Below are positions 7,923-17,073 of a DNA stretch of 64,000 bases, in pieces. The stretch lies in assembly GCA_002395155.1 (NCBI GenBank), contig DGWD01000040.1, positions 1 to 64,000 on the forward strand. The letters are read 5' to 3'. Made by a program: the position numbers and the translations under genes. The stretch comes from Treponema sp. UBA4267 (GTDB taxonomy: Bacteria > Spirochaetota > Spirochaetia > Treponematales > Treponemataceae). The notes under the pieces were generated by a model, which worked only from the letters and a program-made list of their open reading frames with translations, ran no database searches and had not been told where the DNA came from. How positions within the stretch are numbered: position 1 is the stretch's first letter; each line of letters starts with the position of its first letter.

Positions 7923-8768
7923 TTATTCTTTTACACCAGCAGAACCAAAACTTGTAATCAGAGTTTTTTGAGTTACAAGGAAAAAGATTACAAAAGGAAT
8001 AACAACAATCAAAGAACCAGCACAGAAAGTTGTAAATTCGTTTTTCTTATCAGACACAAAGGTAAAAAGTCCAAGAGCCAGAGTCTGTTTTGATGATGAA
8101 CGAAGAACCATTTTTGGGAAGATAAAATCCATCCAGGGACCTGTAAAACTTGTTATAGACAAAAAAGTGATGATAGGTTTGGCGATTGGAAGATTTATCT
8201 GGAAAAAAGTTCTGAAATGACTTGCTCCATCAATTCTTGCGGCTTCATCCAAACTCTTACTAATTGTGTCCATGTAGTTTTTTACAAGCCAGGTGTTGTA
8301 AGGAATGTTTCCGGCTGTATAAACCAGAACAAGTCCCCATAGTGTATCAAGTCCACCAAGGCGATAAAGTATTACATAAATTGCGACCATTCCAACAAAA
8401 GAAGGAAAAATCTGCAAAATCAAAAGTGACATAAGAAAGGGCTTTTTAAAAGTAAAGTTGAACCTTGAAAATACATAAGCACTAAGAGATGATGTAATTA
8501 CGGTCAAAGCCATAGTTGCTGTAGAAATTTTCAGAGTATTGAAAAACCAGTGGCCATAATCCGTCTTTGTAAAAAGTTTTACAAAATGCTTTACAGTAAA
8601 ACCATCTGCAAAAGGAACTATATTTAAGCCTGCAATATTGTTTGATGGAGAAAATGCCGCACTAACAATATAAACCAGAGGATAAATTACAAAAAAAGCG
8701 ATTATAAAAAATATTAAATAAATTACTGAACGATTTATTGCTGAACCAGTAGTTTTTTCCTGCATCAT
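7923..8768 (-). CDS. Carbohydrate ABC transporter permease, MalG type
   Basis: 281-residue inner-membrane permease with six hydrophobic segments. The ABC-coupling EAA loop reads EAARIDGASHFRTFFQINLPIAKP (key residues E-A-A...G) at about residues 182-205, typical of CUT1 sugar importers. It pairs with the MalF-type permease encoded just upstream; its ATG overlaps that gene's TGA by 4 bp and an AAGGAGG site precedes it, so the two are made together. No ATPase gene is in the operon, so a shared MsmK/MalK-like ATPase elsewhere must power it. Substrate is probably a galactose-containing oligosaccharide given the GH35 neighbour. Confidence 0.92.
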   Translation of the reverse strand: MMQEKTTGSAINRSVIYLIFFIIAFFVIYPLVYIVSAAFSPSNNIAGLNIVPFADGFTVKHFVKLFTKTDYGHWFFNTLKISTATMALTVITSSLSAYVFSRFNFTFKKPFLMSLLILQIFPSFVGMVAIYVILYRLGGLDTLWGLVLVYTAGNIPYNTWLVKNYMDTISKSLDEAARIDGASHFRTFFQINLPIAKPIITFLSITSFTGPWMDFIFPKMVLRSSSKQTLALGLFTFVSDKKNEFTTFCAGSLIVVIPFVIFFLVTQKTLITSFGSAGVKE

Positions 8769-10084
8769 ACTTCACCCTCCTTATAGGCTTTTGTCTGTCT
8801 GAACTGGAAAATTGCAAATGGAGCCAGAACTATGAAAATCATTACGGCAATTACAGATGCATAGTTATACTTCATAAGTGTAATTGTGAGCTTGTAAATC
8901 CAGGTTACAAGAATATCAGTTCCGCCTGCCAGAGTTGTTGTAGAATCTGCAACAACTGGCGAACCTCCAGTAAGGAAGAAAATTGCACCAAAGTTGTTAA
9001 TATTGTGGGCAAAACTCATAATAATCAAAGGCATAGTCTGATAAAGAACCAGAGGAAGAGTTATTTTTCCTAAAATCTGAACCTTGTTTGCTCCATCAAT
9101 TTTTGCCGCTTCGTACATATCCTGAGGAATAGCAGTCATTGTACCCATTGAAAGCAGCATAAAATATCCAAAACCGGCCCACAGGTTGATTATGACACAG
9201 GTAAACTGGGCCATAAGTGAAGTTCCAAGCCAAGGAATAGGATTCTGAATAAGTCCAAAGTGCATAAGTGTTCTGTTTACAACACCAAAAGAACCATTCA
9301 AAAGGTTTTTCCAGACCAGCATACTCACAACAGAAGGAACTGCATAAGGCAGGATAAAGATAAAGCGGAAAACTGGTGCAATTCTTACATTAATTTCCTG
9401 AAGCTGAACTGCAACAATTAATCCACCAAAGTAACAGGTAAAGGTAGAAAGAACAGCCCAAACTAAAGTCCAGAGTGCTACTCTACCAAATCCCGCAGAC
9501 CAGTTGTTATGGCCTCCCATCAATTCCTTGAAATTCTGGAAACCAACCCAGTCTACTGTATTGTTAGGAGGAATGTGACCTGGATCTGAATAATTTGTAA
9601 AAGCTACACAGATTGAAAAAATAAGTGGAACTACTACAAAAATAATTATCATTATAAAAGCTGGAGCCAGTCCAAAAATTGGGAAAGACTTGCCAAGCGC
9701 TGTATTCAAATGTTCTTTTTGTTTACCAAAGTAACCCTTGCGGCAGTAATCCTTATATTCTTTGCCGGCACTTTTTACAGAAAGTACATAAACAACTACA
9801 AAAATTACAATCAGAGACAAAACAAGAATGCCGTCTATCAGCATAAAAATGGAATTGTCTCTCTGTTTTATAGGAAGCTCTGGATGTGGAGAACCGAGTG
9901 TAATTAATCCTACAAGCTTATTAAAAATCTTAGGCAAAAATACAATAAAAATGACTTCACATAAAGAAAAGAAAATGCCTTTTATATAATCATGCAGATA
10001 AAGTAAATGAGAAAGGCCCATAAAAGCAGAGGCCGTAACCTTTATCTTTTTTTCTGCACTACCGTCATTTGGAAGAGTTTTCAT
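8765..10084 (-). CDS. Carbohydrate ABC transporter permease, MalF type
   Basis: 439 residues begun at the ATG at 10084, preceded by GAGG; the frame is open upstream to 10126 but those codons have no ribosome site. The N-terminal about 140 residues are an extra region with two hydrophobic stretches, like the extension of MalF proteins. The transporter core follows (APAFIMIIIFVVVPLI onward), with the EAA loop MYEAAKIDGANKVQILGKITLP (key E-A-A...G). It forms the membrane channel with the MalG-type protein encoded next. A long hairpin lies between it and the binding-protein gene and may lower its expression relative to that protein. Confidence 0.9.
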   Translation of the reverse strand: MKTLPNDGSAEKKIKVTASAFMGLSHLLYLHDYIKGIFFSLCEVIFIVFLPKIFNKLVGLITLGSPHPELPIKQRDNSIFMLIDGILVLSLIVIFVVVYVLSVKSAGKEYKDYCRKGYFGKQKEHLNTALGKSFPIFGLAPAFIMIIIFVVVPLIFSICVAFTNYSDPGHIPPNNTVDWVGFQNFKELMGGHNNWSAGFGRVALWTLVWAVLSTFTCYFGGLIVAVQLQEINVRIAPVFRFIFILPYAVPSVVSMLVWKNLLNGSFGVVNRTLMHFGLIQNPIPWLGTSLMAQFTCVIINLWAGFGYFMLLSMGTMTAIPQDMYEAAKIDGANKVQILGKITLPLVLYQTMPLIIMSFAHNINNFGAIFFLTGGSPVVADSTTTLAGGTDILVTWIYKLTITLMKYNYASVIAVMIFIVLAPFAIFQFRQTKAYKEGEV

Positions 10085-10114
10085 AAAAACCTCGTCTAAA
10101 AAAATGGGAAAGGT

Positions 10115-10156
10115 GAGGAAGAACAATGCCTGTATGATTCAGACAAAGTCTTCCCC
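10115..10156 (-). promoter_or_regulatory. Intercistronic hairpin between binding-protein and permease genes
   Basis: On the minus strand an 8-nt arm GGGGAAGA (10149-10156) can pair with TCTTCCTC (10115-10122) around a 26-nt loop; a T-run lies about 20 nt further on. Such structures between malE- and malF-like genes often stabilise or partly terminate the message so that more binding protein than permease is made. Inferred. Confidence 0.45.
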
Positions 10157-10188
10157 ATCATCTAAATATCTAAAGCTAAAGTTCTAAA

Positions 10189-11403
10189 TTATTTACCAAG
10201 GATTGTAGCGTTACATGCATCAAGTTCAGTTTTTACGTCAGCTCCATCCCAAATATTTTTAGAAGCATTGTTCATAGCTTCCCAGTACATACCCATTTCT
10301 GGAATAGATGGCATTGGGAAAGCATAATCCAGCTGAGCCATAAAGCCTGCAAGATATGGTGAAGAAACTTTAACATTGATAGAAGGAACTGTTCCTGTCA
10401 AATCGAAGCGGAGTTTCTGCATTTCTGCTGAAAGAAGGAATTCTCCAAATTCGTTTGCTTCTTCTGGGTGTTCTGAATAAGCTGAAACGAACATAGCACG
10501 AGTTCCAGAGAATGATGCCGCTGGGCTTGTATTTCCTGGAAGTGAAGGAAGAGTTGTTACACCAAAGTTGATTCCTGCATTTTCAAATGGAACAACATTC
10601 CAAAGTCCTGTGATATGCATAGCGGCATTTCCAGACTGGAATGCGGCATCGGCAGTAGAAGTGTCAAGGTCAGCAGCAGGAACATCAAGTGCAGAACGGA
10701 GTGTTTTGAAGAAGGTCATACCTTTTACAGATTCGTCAGAATTGATGTTTGTATTTGTTGTGTCAGTTCCACTTTCGCCAAAAAGTCTGTTTCCGTTTGA
10801 AGTTGTAAAGATGATTGTGTAGTAGCCATTTCCAACATCCATTACAAAACCAAATTTTCCAGGATTTTTAGCATTAAAATCTTTTGCCCATTTTGCAAGA
10901 TCTTCCCAGGTTTTTGGAACGTCATTTTCAGAAATCAAATCCTTGTTATAGAAAAGGGCATAAGTTTCTGCAGATACTGGATAACCATACATTGTTCCGT
11001 CATATGTAAGAGCAGTTGAACAAGCTCCAAGAACTTCTGCTTTTACTTTGTTTGGATTTGCAGTTGGAAGAACGTGTCCACCACTAACCAGAGAACCAAG
11101 TCTATCATGAGGAGCGGCGAACAAATCTGGACCTACTCCAGCTGGACCATCAAGGGCAATCTGAGTAATTGCATCTCCAAGTTCAACGTTTACATATTCA
11201 ATTGTTACATTTGGGTGAGTTTTTGTAAAAGCCTGACCTGCCTGCTTAATAAATTCATCAGGACCATCAGCCGATTCCCAAACTTTAAGAACAACCTTTT
11301 GGCCAGATTTTGAACTCTTAGCACCGTCTTTTTTTGAACATCCAGCTAAAGCCAACATACCAATTGCAGCAATAGCAACAGTTTTTATTAATTTTTTGTT
11401 CAT
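10189..11403 (-). CDS. Extracellular solute-binding lipoprotein of the carbohydrate importer (MalE-like)
   Basis: 404 residues. The signal peptide MNKKLIKTVAIAAIGMLALAGC has lipobox LAGC with Cys22, so it is lipid-anchored in the periplasm. The body is a family 1 solute-binding protein: KVWESADGPDEFIKQAGQAF near the N-terminus, LFAAPHDRLGSLVSGG, YALFYNKDLI, and a long C-terminal lobe. It captures sugar for the MalF/MalG-type permeases encoded next. AGGAGGT lies 5-6 nt before the ATG. Closest functional guess is maltose/oligosaccharide-type binding proteins, but the GH35 gene in the operon favours a galactoside ligand. Confidence 0.9.
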   Translation of the reverse strand: MNKKLIKTVAIAAIGMLALAGCSKKDGAKSSKSGQKVVLKVWESADGPDEFIKQAGQAFTKTHPNVTIEYVNVELGDAITQIALDGPAGVGPDLFAAPHDRLGSLVSGGHVLPTANPNKVKAEVLGACSTALTYDGTMYGYPVSAETYALFYNKDLISENDVPKTWEDLAKWAKDFNAKNPGKFGFVMDVGNGYYTIIFTTSNGNRLFGESGTDTTNTNINSDESVKGMTFFKTLRSALDVPAADLDTSTADAAFQSGNAAMHITGLWNVVPFENAGINFGVTTLPSLPGNTSPAASFSGTRAMFVSAYSEHPEEANEFGEFLLSAEMQKLRFDLTGTVPSINVKVSSPYLAGFMAQLDYAFPMPSIPEMGMYWEAMNNASKNIWDGADVKTELDACNATILGK

Positions 11404-11428
11404 TGTAACCTCCTAAGAACAAATAAAT

Positions 11429-12469
11429 TTAACAAGATTTTCTTTCTACAATTTCAGATGGAAGTGTGATGTTTATGGCATCATCATTTTGTCCAACCTG
11501 ATTTTGTATTATCATTTCGACAGCCTTATGACCCATTAGTTTTTTCTGCACATTCATAGTTGTCAAAGGTGGATTTGTAAAAGCTGACATTTCAATATTA
11601 TCTATACTCACAAGAGCAACTTTTTCTGGAACTGGAATTGAAGCTTCGTTCAGATAATGCAAAATACCAATTGCAACTTCATCTGAACCGCAAACTATTG
11701 CCTGAGGAAGTTTCCCTTTTTCTGCAATTTTGACAATTTCTTCATAAGCCGAAGGAGCATCCGACGCATTTGCAAGATAAAAATCTTTAAGAACTGCATT
11801 CAAGTTTTTTCGTAAAAGAGCATGCTGAACACCAAAAACTCGTTCGTCATCCTGGCCAATATAGGCAATATCTGTATAACCTTTTTTGATTAAGAATTCT
11901 GTGGCATTTTTTGCAGTTTCCTGGCGGTCAAACAAAATGCTGGTAAGTCCTTCGTGTTTCCATTCTAGACAAAGTGTTTTATTTATTTTTGATTTAATTT
12001 TTTTGATGATTTCTTCATCTTCATCATCTTTAATTGCCCGGTTATTTGCCAGCAAAATTACAGACCCAATTGATTCAGGGTGGATTAAATCATTAAACAA
12101 AAGAGGATTTTTAAGTTCATTAAAAAAGCGGATAAATTTTACATTGTAATTATTTTCGTGAGCGGCTGAATAAATGCCAGAAATAATTTCTGTATAAAAA
12201 GGACGGAGAAAATCGCTTTCGTTACTCAGAACAATTCCAATATTTTTTGAAGCAAAGGCCTTGTCTCCCAACTGTAAAGCCTGGGCAGCCTTGTTTGGAC
12301 GATAGCCCAATTCCTCTATAACCTTAAGAATCCTTTGCCGTGTTTCTGGTGCTACCGAACGTTCTGTGTTCCCGCTGATGACATAACTAACCATACTACG
12401 GGTAACACCTGCTGCTTTGGCAACATCATTTTGAGTAACATTTGTTTTAGATTCCTTTTTAGAACTCAT
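11429..12469 (-). CDS. LacI-family transcriptional regulator of the sugar operon
   Basis: 346 residues from the ATG at 12469 (AAAGGT upstream); a GTG in frame at 12493 would lie inside the operator palindrome and is less likely. Residues about 9-60 are a LacI helix-turn-helix (NVTQNDVAKAAGVTRSMVSYVISG) and hinge (RPNKAAQALQ). The rest is a periplasmic-binding-protein-like effector domain with SIDNIEMSAFTNPPLTTM near the end. It is the first gene of the operon for its own importer and the GH35, so it very probably senses the transported sugar. The perfect palindrome at 12487-12500 is the likely autoregulatory operator. Confidence 0.92.
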   Translation of the reverse strand: MSSKKESKTNVTQNDVAKAAGVTRSMVSYVISGNTERSVAPETRQRILKVIEELGYRPNKAAQALQLGDKAFASKNIGIVLSNESDFLRPFYTEIISGIYSAAHENNYNVKFIRFFNELKNPLLFNDLIHPESIGSVILLANNRAIKDDEDEEIIKKIKSKINKTLCLEWKHEGLTSILFDRQETAKNATEFLIKKGYTDIAYIGQDDERVFGVQHALLRKNLNAVLKDFYLANASDAPSAYEEIVKIAEKGKLPQAIVCGSDEVAIGILHYLNEASIPVPEKVALVSIDNIEMSAFTNPPLTTMNVQKKLMGHKAVEMIIQNQVGQNDDAINITLPSEIVERKSC

Positions 12470-12486
12470 ACTATCAACCTTTGTCG

Positions 12487-12538
12487 TCAACACGTGTTGA
12501 TTACATTTTTATTCTATAACAGAATCTTTAATTGTCAA
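12487..12538 (-). promoter_or_regulatory. Promoter and palindromic operator of the LacI/ABC/GH35 operon
   Basis: Minus-strand TTGACA (12533-12538), 16-bp spacer, TAGAAT (12511-12516); expected start near 12504. The perfect 14-bp palindrome TCAACACGTGTTGA (12487-12500) lies directly after the start site, with the CG centre common in LacI-family operators. Binding there would block the whole five-gene operon. Confidence 0.7.
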
Positions 12539-12550
12539 ATTTAAATTTTG

Positions 12551-14203
12551 TTATTTCTGATAATTTGTAACAGCTTCTGTAATTAATGGAATCAGCTGTT
12601 TTTTTCTAGAAACAACGCCCTGAAGGTAGAATACGTTATCCTCCATCTTTGGCCAGCTTATAAATGGCTCAAATTTCGAATCGTAATCTATCAAAAGGAG
12701 ACTAGAAAGTTTTGTAATATCTGTAACAAGCAGACAAGAGAAGAGAGCCTTGTGAGCACGACGTTCAAGAGCAAGCTCCTTCATAAAGTCGGCCTTGCGG
12801 TCCATAACTTCCTTAGGATTTCCAACTTCAATCTGACTGGCTGTATATGAAACCTTACCTTCAACATATTCCTTCATATCCTGGTGGATTAAATCTGAAG
12901 CTTCACGTCCCTTGATATTACTTCCTGCAATCAGAATTTCATTTCCCAACTGCTTGTAGTCTAAATCTGTAATTCCAGAAAGATATTCCACCATATCCCG
13001 ATCTACATCTGTTGTTGTGGCAGACTGCAAAATCAAAGTATCAGACAAAATTCCGCAGAGTAAAAGTGGAGCAATGTCTTTTGGAATTGGAATTTTGTAT
13101 TCTTTATAAAGACCTGCAATCTGAGTAGCTGTAGAACCAACTGGACGATTGATAAAGGTAATTGGATTTTTTGTTGGAATAGCACCAATTCTGTGGTGGT
13201 CAATTACTTCCTGAATCACATAATGCTCAATTCCTTCCACCGCCTGAGTAATTTCATTGTGGTCCACAAGAATAACTTCGATATTTGGTTCCTTCATCAA
13301 ATCATGTTCAGAAATAATACCGATTACCTTGTTTTCCTCATCCACCACCGGAAGGTACTTACAATGAGCATCTTTAAGAATATCCTTAATTTTTGCAACC
13401 GAATCGTTTATTGCAACAGTTTTAATTTCTGCATCACCCATAACACTTACAGGCATAGAATAAGCAATAAGCATAGATGTAGGTGATGTAGAATAAGGGC
13501 TGACAATTACAGAAACTCCATTTTTTTCTGCAAGCTCCCTCAATTCTTTATCAATAACACATCCACTGGTTGTAATAAGAAGTTTTACTTTATGTTCAAT
13601 ACAAAGCTTGTGAATATCATTTCTATCTGAAGCAATAACAATAATATTTTCAGAAGAGTGAGCTTCCAGTCTTTTTACAAAAGTCTCAACTGATGATGAA
13701 CCAACATGAATTGAAGCCTTAAAAGTCTTATCTCCATCATTTACAATAAGAGGCTGAGCATTTAAAGTTTTCAAAATCAGATTGATAGATGTTGTGAAGG
13801 AATGCTTTTTTTCAGGATTAAGGATTGTAAGAACCCCTTTTGCGAATCCAGAGTAATGCAAAAGTGAAAGATATTTTCCGTTCTTATCAACAACTGGCAT
13901 AACTCTGATTTCTGTATTTTCCATTCGTCCAATGGCTTCCCAGACAGAAACATCTTCCTGTACGGTTTCAACATTATCCTGCATAAAATATTTTACCTTT
14001 GGAATAAGGTCTGGAATATATTCTGGTTTTGGAAGTCCAAATTTTTCAAAAATATAACGGGTCTGAGGATTCAAATGACCTGCACGGGCAGCAATGTATT
14101 CTGGATGACCCAGCAAATTCTTTAATCTTGCATAACCAACAGCTGAAACAACAGCATCTGTGTCGGGATTTTTGTGTCCAATAATATAAACTGTCTTTTT
14201 CAT
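12551..14203 (-). CDS. ppaC: Manganese-dependent (family II) inorganic pyrophosphatase with CBS/DRTGG insert
   Basis: 550 residues; hydrolyses pyrophosphate to phosphate in the cytoplasm. The DHH phosphoesterase domain is split: the N-terminus has GHKNPDTDAVVSAVGY, and DHNE and DHHRIG metal-binding motifs come at about residues 315-340. Between them lie two CBS modules (about 70-130 and 250-310, ending YLPVVDEENKVIGIISEHDL) and a DRTGG-like domain, which in this class bind adenine nucleotides to control activity. The C-terminal DHHA2 domain closes the active site. Typical family II enzymes without the insert are about 310 residues. Its promoter predicts an mRNA without leader. Confidence 0.93.
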   Translation of the reverse strand: MKKTVYIIGHKNPDTDAVVSAVGYARLKNLLGHPEYIAARAGHLNPQTRYIFEKFGLPKPEYIPDLIPKVKYFMQDNVETVQEDVSVWEAIGRMENTEIRVMPVVDKNGKYLSLLHYSGFAKGVLTILNPEKKHSFTTSINLILKTLNAQPLIVNDGDKTFKASIHVGSSSVETFVKRLEAHSSENIIVIASDRNDIHKLCIEHKVKLLITTSGCVIDKELRELAEKNGVSVIVSPYSTSPTSMLIAYSMPVSVMGDAEIKTVAINDSVAKIKDILKDAHCKYLPVVDEENKVIGIISEHDLMKEPNIEVILVDHNEITQAVEGIEHYVIQEVIDHHRIGAIPTKNPITFINRPVGSTATQIAGLYKEYKIPIPKDIAPLLLCGILSDTLILQSATTTDVDRDMVEYLSGITDLDYKQLGNEILIAGSNIKGREASDLIHQDMKEYVEGKVSYTASQIEVGNPKEVMDRKADFMKELALERRAHKALFSCLLVTDITKLSSLLLIDYDSKFEPFISWPKMEDNVFYLQGVVSRKKQLIPLITEAVTNYQK

Positions 14204-14239
14204 ATACTTAATTTTACCTTTTCACTTGGAATTGTTCAA
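14204..14239 (-). promoter_or_regulatory. Promoter of ppaC, predicted leaderless
   Basis: Minus strand: TTGAAC (14234-14239), 17-bp spacer, TAAAAT (14211-14216), then 7 nt to the ATG (14203). Good -35 and -10 spacing and no ribosome site near the ATG. Confidence 0.65.
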
Positions 14240-14284
14240 CAAAAGTTCTATACTCGGCCTTAAAAGCTTATTTAAGGGATTTTT

Positions 14285-15472
14285 ATGATAGAGAAAACAA
14301 CAGTAACACCAGAACTTTTAAAAGAAAACTTTATTAAAATTTACGGACCAGGAGAGGGAATCAGAATGTTCGCATCTCCTGCCAGAATTAACATTATCGG
14401 AGAACATATCGATTACAATGGTGGAAAAGTTTTTCCTGCCGCAATTGATAAATATCTTTACTGTGCAATAAGAAAAAGAGCTGACTCAAAAATTATTTAC
14501 AACGATCTTTTCTTCCCTGGAACTTTTGAATTTACAACAGATACAGATTTTAAATTTGATAAAGCAAATGATTATGCAAACTTTTTAAACGGCATTCTTT
14601 CCTGCATGAAAAAACGCGGTCTTAAGTTTAACACAGGCTTTGACTGTCTGATTGCAAGTAACGTTCCTTCTGCTGGTGGAATTTCCTCTTCATCAGCTTT
14701 GGAATGCGGATTTGCCTGGGCTGTAAGCGAAACTTACGGATTCAATATTTCACGCAAGGACATTGCTTTGATGGGCCAGCAGTCTGAACATGAGTTTATG
14801 AACGTAAACTGCGGAATTATGGACCAGTACATTATTGCAACAGGAAAAAAAGATACTGCAGAAGTTCTGGACTGTGCAAAAATTGAACACGAATACGTAC
14901 CATTAAATCTTGGTGATTATCGTTTTGTTGTAATGAACACCAAGAAACAGAGAAAACTTGCTGATTCAAAATACAACGAAAGAAGAGCTCAGTGCGAAGA
15001 AGGACTTGCAATTCTTAATAAGGCTGGTGTTAATATTCCAGATCTTTGTAGTCTTTCAGTTGCAGAATTCGAAAAAGTTGGGTCTGCTATAAAAGATGAT
15101 GTAATTTACCGCCGCGTAAGACACTGTGTAACAGAAATGGACAGAGTTCTTAAAGCTGTAGATGCCCTTAAAGCCGATAATCTCAAAGAACTTGGTCAGC
15201 TTTTATACGCTTCTCACAAATCTTTGAAGGAAGATTATGAAGTAACAGGTCTTGAACTTGATACTTTGGTTGATTTGGCTTCAAAAAAAGAAGGTTGTAT
15301 CGGAGCCAGAATGACTGGAGCCGGCTTTGGTGGATGTGCAATTGCTCTTGTTCACAAAGACCATGTTGAAAACTTTATTCAAAACGTTGGCCAGGGCTAC
15401 AAAGAAGTTGTAGGTTACGAAGGAGCCTTCTTTGGATGTTCTTCCGGCGACGGTGTAAGAGAAATTAAATAG
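14285..15472 (+). CDS. galK: Galactokinase
   Basis: 395 residues; phosphorylates galactose to galactose-1-phosphate, entry step of the Leloir pathway, and so would use galactose released by the GH35 enzymes. GHMP-kinase features in order: galactose-binding signature ARINIIGEHIDYNGG near residue 27, GHMP ATP motif NVPSAGGISSSSALE at about 129-143, catalytic-type aspartate in GIMDQY, and C-terminal GARMTGAGFGGCAIAL. AAGGGA precedes the ATG. It stands alone on this strand between ppaC (divergent) and the symporter gene (convergent); galT and galE are not in the window. Confidence 0.95.
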   Translation: MIEKTTVTPELLKENFIKIYGPGEGIRMFASPARINIIGEHIDYNGGKVFPAAIDKYLYCAIRKRADSKIIYNDLFFPGTFEFTTDTDFKFDKANDYANFLNGILSCMKKRGLKFNTGFDCLIASNVPSAGGISSSSALECGFAWAVSETYGFNISRKDIALMGQQSEHEFMNVNCGIMDQYIIATGKKDTAEVLDCAKIEHEYVPLNLGDYRFVVMNTKKQRKLADSKYNERRAQCEEGLAILNKAGVNIPDLCSLSVAEFEKVGSAIKDDVIYRRVRHCVTEMDRVLKAVDALKADNLKELGQLLYASHKSLKEDYEVTGLELDTLVDLASKKEGCIGARMTGAGFGGCAIALVHKDHVENFIQNVGQGYKEVVGYEGAFFGCSSGDGVREIK

Positions 15473-15485
15473 GATAAAATCCCCC

Positions 15486-15545
15486 AAAAAAAGGACTGTC
15501 CTGGAAGTTAGTTTCATCAAAACTTCACCCGGGACAGTCCTTTTT
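15486..15545. terminator. Bidirectional terminator between galK and the symporter gene
   Basis: Stem AAAAAGGACTGTCC / GGGACAGTCCTTTTT plus an inner GGAAGTT/AACTTC stem. A-run on one side and T-run on the other allow it to serve both convergent genes. Confidence 0.9.
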
Positions 15546-15570
15546 AGTTTAACCTGAAATTAATTCAGGA

Positions 15571-17013
15571 TTATTGTAATGTTGGATAACGATTGAAGTA
15601 ATCCTTTGTTTCTTTAGCTGCTACACCAGAAAGTACAATCAAAGAAATACAGTTAGGAATTGCCATCAAACCGTTTGTAATATCTGCAATTGTCCAAACC
15701 TGTTTGATTGTAAAGTAAGGTCCAATAAATACAGCTGCAATGTAAAGCCAGCGGAAAATCTTAACAATTGTCATATTTCCTTTTGACAAGTATTCAAGAC
15801 AACGTTCTGAGTAGTAGTCCCAGCCAAGAATTGTTGTAAATGCAAAGAATACAAGACAAAGCATAAGAAGGAACTGTACAGAACGACCGTCACCACCAAG
15901 AACTTTACTGAAAGCGGCAGAAGTCAAAGCAATACCTTCTAAATCACCAGCACCTGTAGCATCTGCACCTGTGTAGAAAGCAATAACAATTGCAAGTCCA
16001 GTCATTGTACAAATGATGATTGTATCAATGAAAGTTCCGAGCATTGAAATAATACCCTGAGCTACTGGTTCTTCTGTCTGAGCGGCAGCAGCAGCGATTG
16101 GGGCAGAACCGAGACCTGCTTCGTTAGAGAAAATACCACGAGCAACACCTTTCTGCATTGAATCTGTAACCTGCTTAAAGAGCCATCCTGTAGCACCACC
16201 AGCAAGAGCCTTGAAACCAAATGCATTTTTAAAGATTACAGCAAAAGCAGCTGGAATCCTTGTAGCATTCATAATCAAAATTGAAAGACCAAGGAATACA
16301 TATACTACAGCCATTGCAGGAACAACTTTTTCTGCAACCTTAGAAATTCTCTTTAATCCACCAATAATTACAAGTGCAACACCAAATGTTACAAGAAGAC
16401 CTGCAATTACTACAGACCATGTATAATTATTTTCAAACAATGTGAAAGCAACATGTTTCATATCTGGGTCAATTGCGTTCTGAACAGCAGTTGTAATACC
16501 AGAAATCTGTGTAAATGTACCAATACCAAAAAGACCTACACAAACACCAAAAATAGCAAACAATACTGCAAGCCATTTCCAGCTAAAACCAGTTTTTTCT
16601 TTCATACCTTTTTCAATTGTGTAGAAAGGTCCACCAAGAACGTGTCCATCAGCAGCGTGTTCACGGTATTTTACAGCAAGCATACATTCGGCATACTTTG
16701 TTGCAGTTCCAACCAAAGCAGCAAGCCACATCCAGAAAAGAGCACCAGGTCCACCACCAGCAATAGCAGTTGCTACTCCGACAATGTTACCAGTACCAAT
16801 TGTAGCAGAAAGTGCTGTACAAAGAGCCTGGAAAGAAGAAACCTCTCCCTTTCCATCACTTTTCTTAAACATTGATTTGAAACCGCGTCCAAGCTTTGTA
16901 AACTGAACACCACGCAAACGGATTGTCAACAGGATTCCTGTTGCAAGGATAAGGATGATTGTTGGAACTCCCCAAACAAAATCATCGATTTTAGTAATAA
17001 TTTCTGTAAACAT
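15571..17013 (-). CDS. Alanine/glycine:cation symporter (AGCS family)
   Basis: 480-residue inner-membrane transporter with about ten hydrophobic helices. It has the AGCS signatures TALSATIGTGNIVGVATAIAGGGPGALFWMW (key G-T-G-N-I-x-G) near residue 70, KYAECMLAVKYRE, and ARGIFSNEAGLGSAPIAAAAA around 300. The family takes up alanine or glycine with sodium or protons. A glycine riboswitch in the leader shows that glycine controls the gene, which makes glycine itself the likely substrate. TAAAGGATG about 10 nt before the ATG is the ribosome site. The gene is monocistronic between the riboswitch and a bidirectional terminator. Confidence 0.94.
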   Translation of the reverse strand: MFTEIITKIDDFVWGVPTIILILATGILLTIRLRGVQFTKLGRGFKSMFKKSDGKGEVSSFQALCTALSATIGTGNIVGVATAIAGGGPGALFWMWLAALVGTATKYAECMLAVKYREHAADGHVLGGPFYTIEKGMKEKTGFSWKWLAVLFAIFGVCVGLFGIGTFTQISGITTAVQNAIDPDMKHVAFTLFENNYTWSVVIAGLLVTFGVALVIIGGLKRISKVAEKVVPAMAVVYVFLGLSILIMNATRIPAAFAVIFKNAFGFKALAGGATGWLFKQVTDSMQKGVARGIFSNEAGLGSAPIAAAAAQTEEPVAQGIISMLGTFIDTIIICTMTGLAIVIAFYTGADATGAGDLEGIALTSAAFSKVLGGDGRSVQFLLMLCLVFFAFTTILGWDYYSERCLEYLSKGNMTIVKIFRWLYIAAVFIGPYFTIKQVWTIADITNGLMAIPNCISLIVLSGVAAKETKDYFNRYPTLQ

Positions 17014-17030
17014 ATTACCAGCATCCTTTA

Positions 17031-17070
17031 AAAAAAATAAGAGCCAGCCAAACTTAATTGAACCAGCTCT
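17031..17070 (-). terminator. Expression-platform terminator of the glycine riboswitch
   Basis: Minus strand: about 10-bp stem (AGAGC...GCTCT outermost, with GU pairs) at 17040-17070 followed by TTATTTTTTTT, ending about 20 nt before the symporter ATG. Its 5' arm starts in the CTCTTTGGAGAG stretch right after the aptamer, so aptamer folding can compete with it. Confidence 0.75.
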
Positions 17071-17073
17071 CCA

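Noticed and set aside
12470..12493. GTG at 12493 as start of the first LacI gene
   Set aside because: It lies within the operator palindrome and lacks a ribosome site; the ATG at 12469 has AAAGGT and directly precedes the helix-turn-helix.
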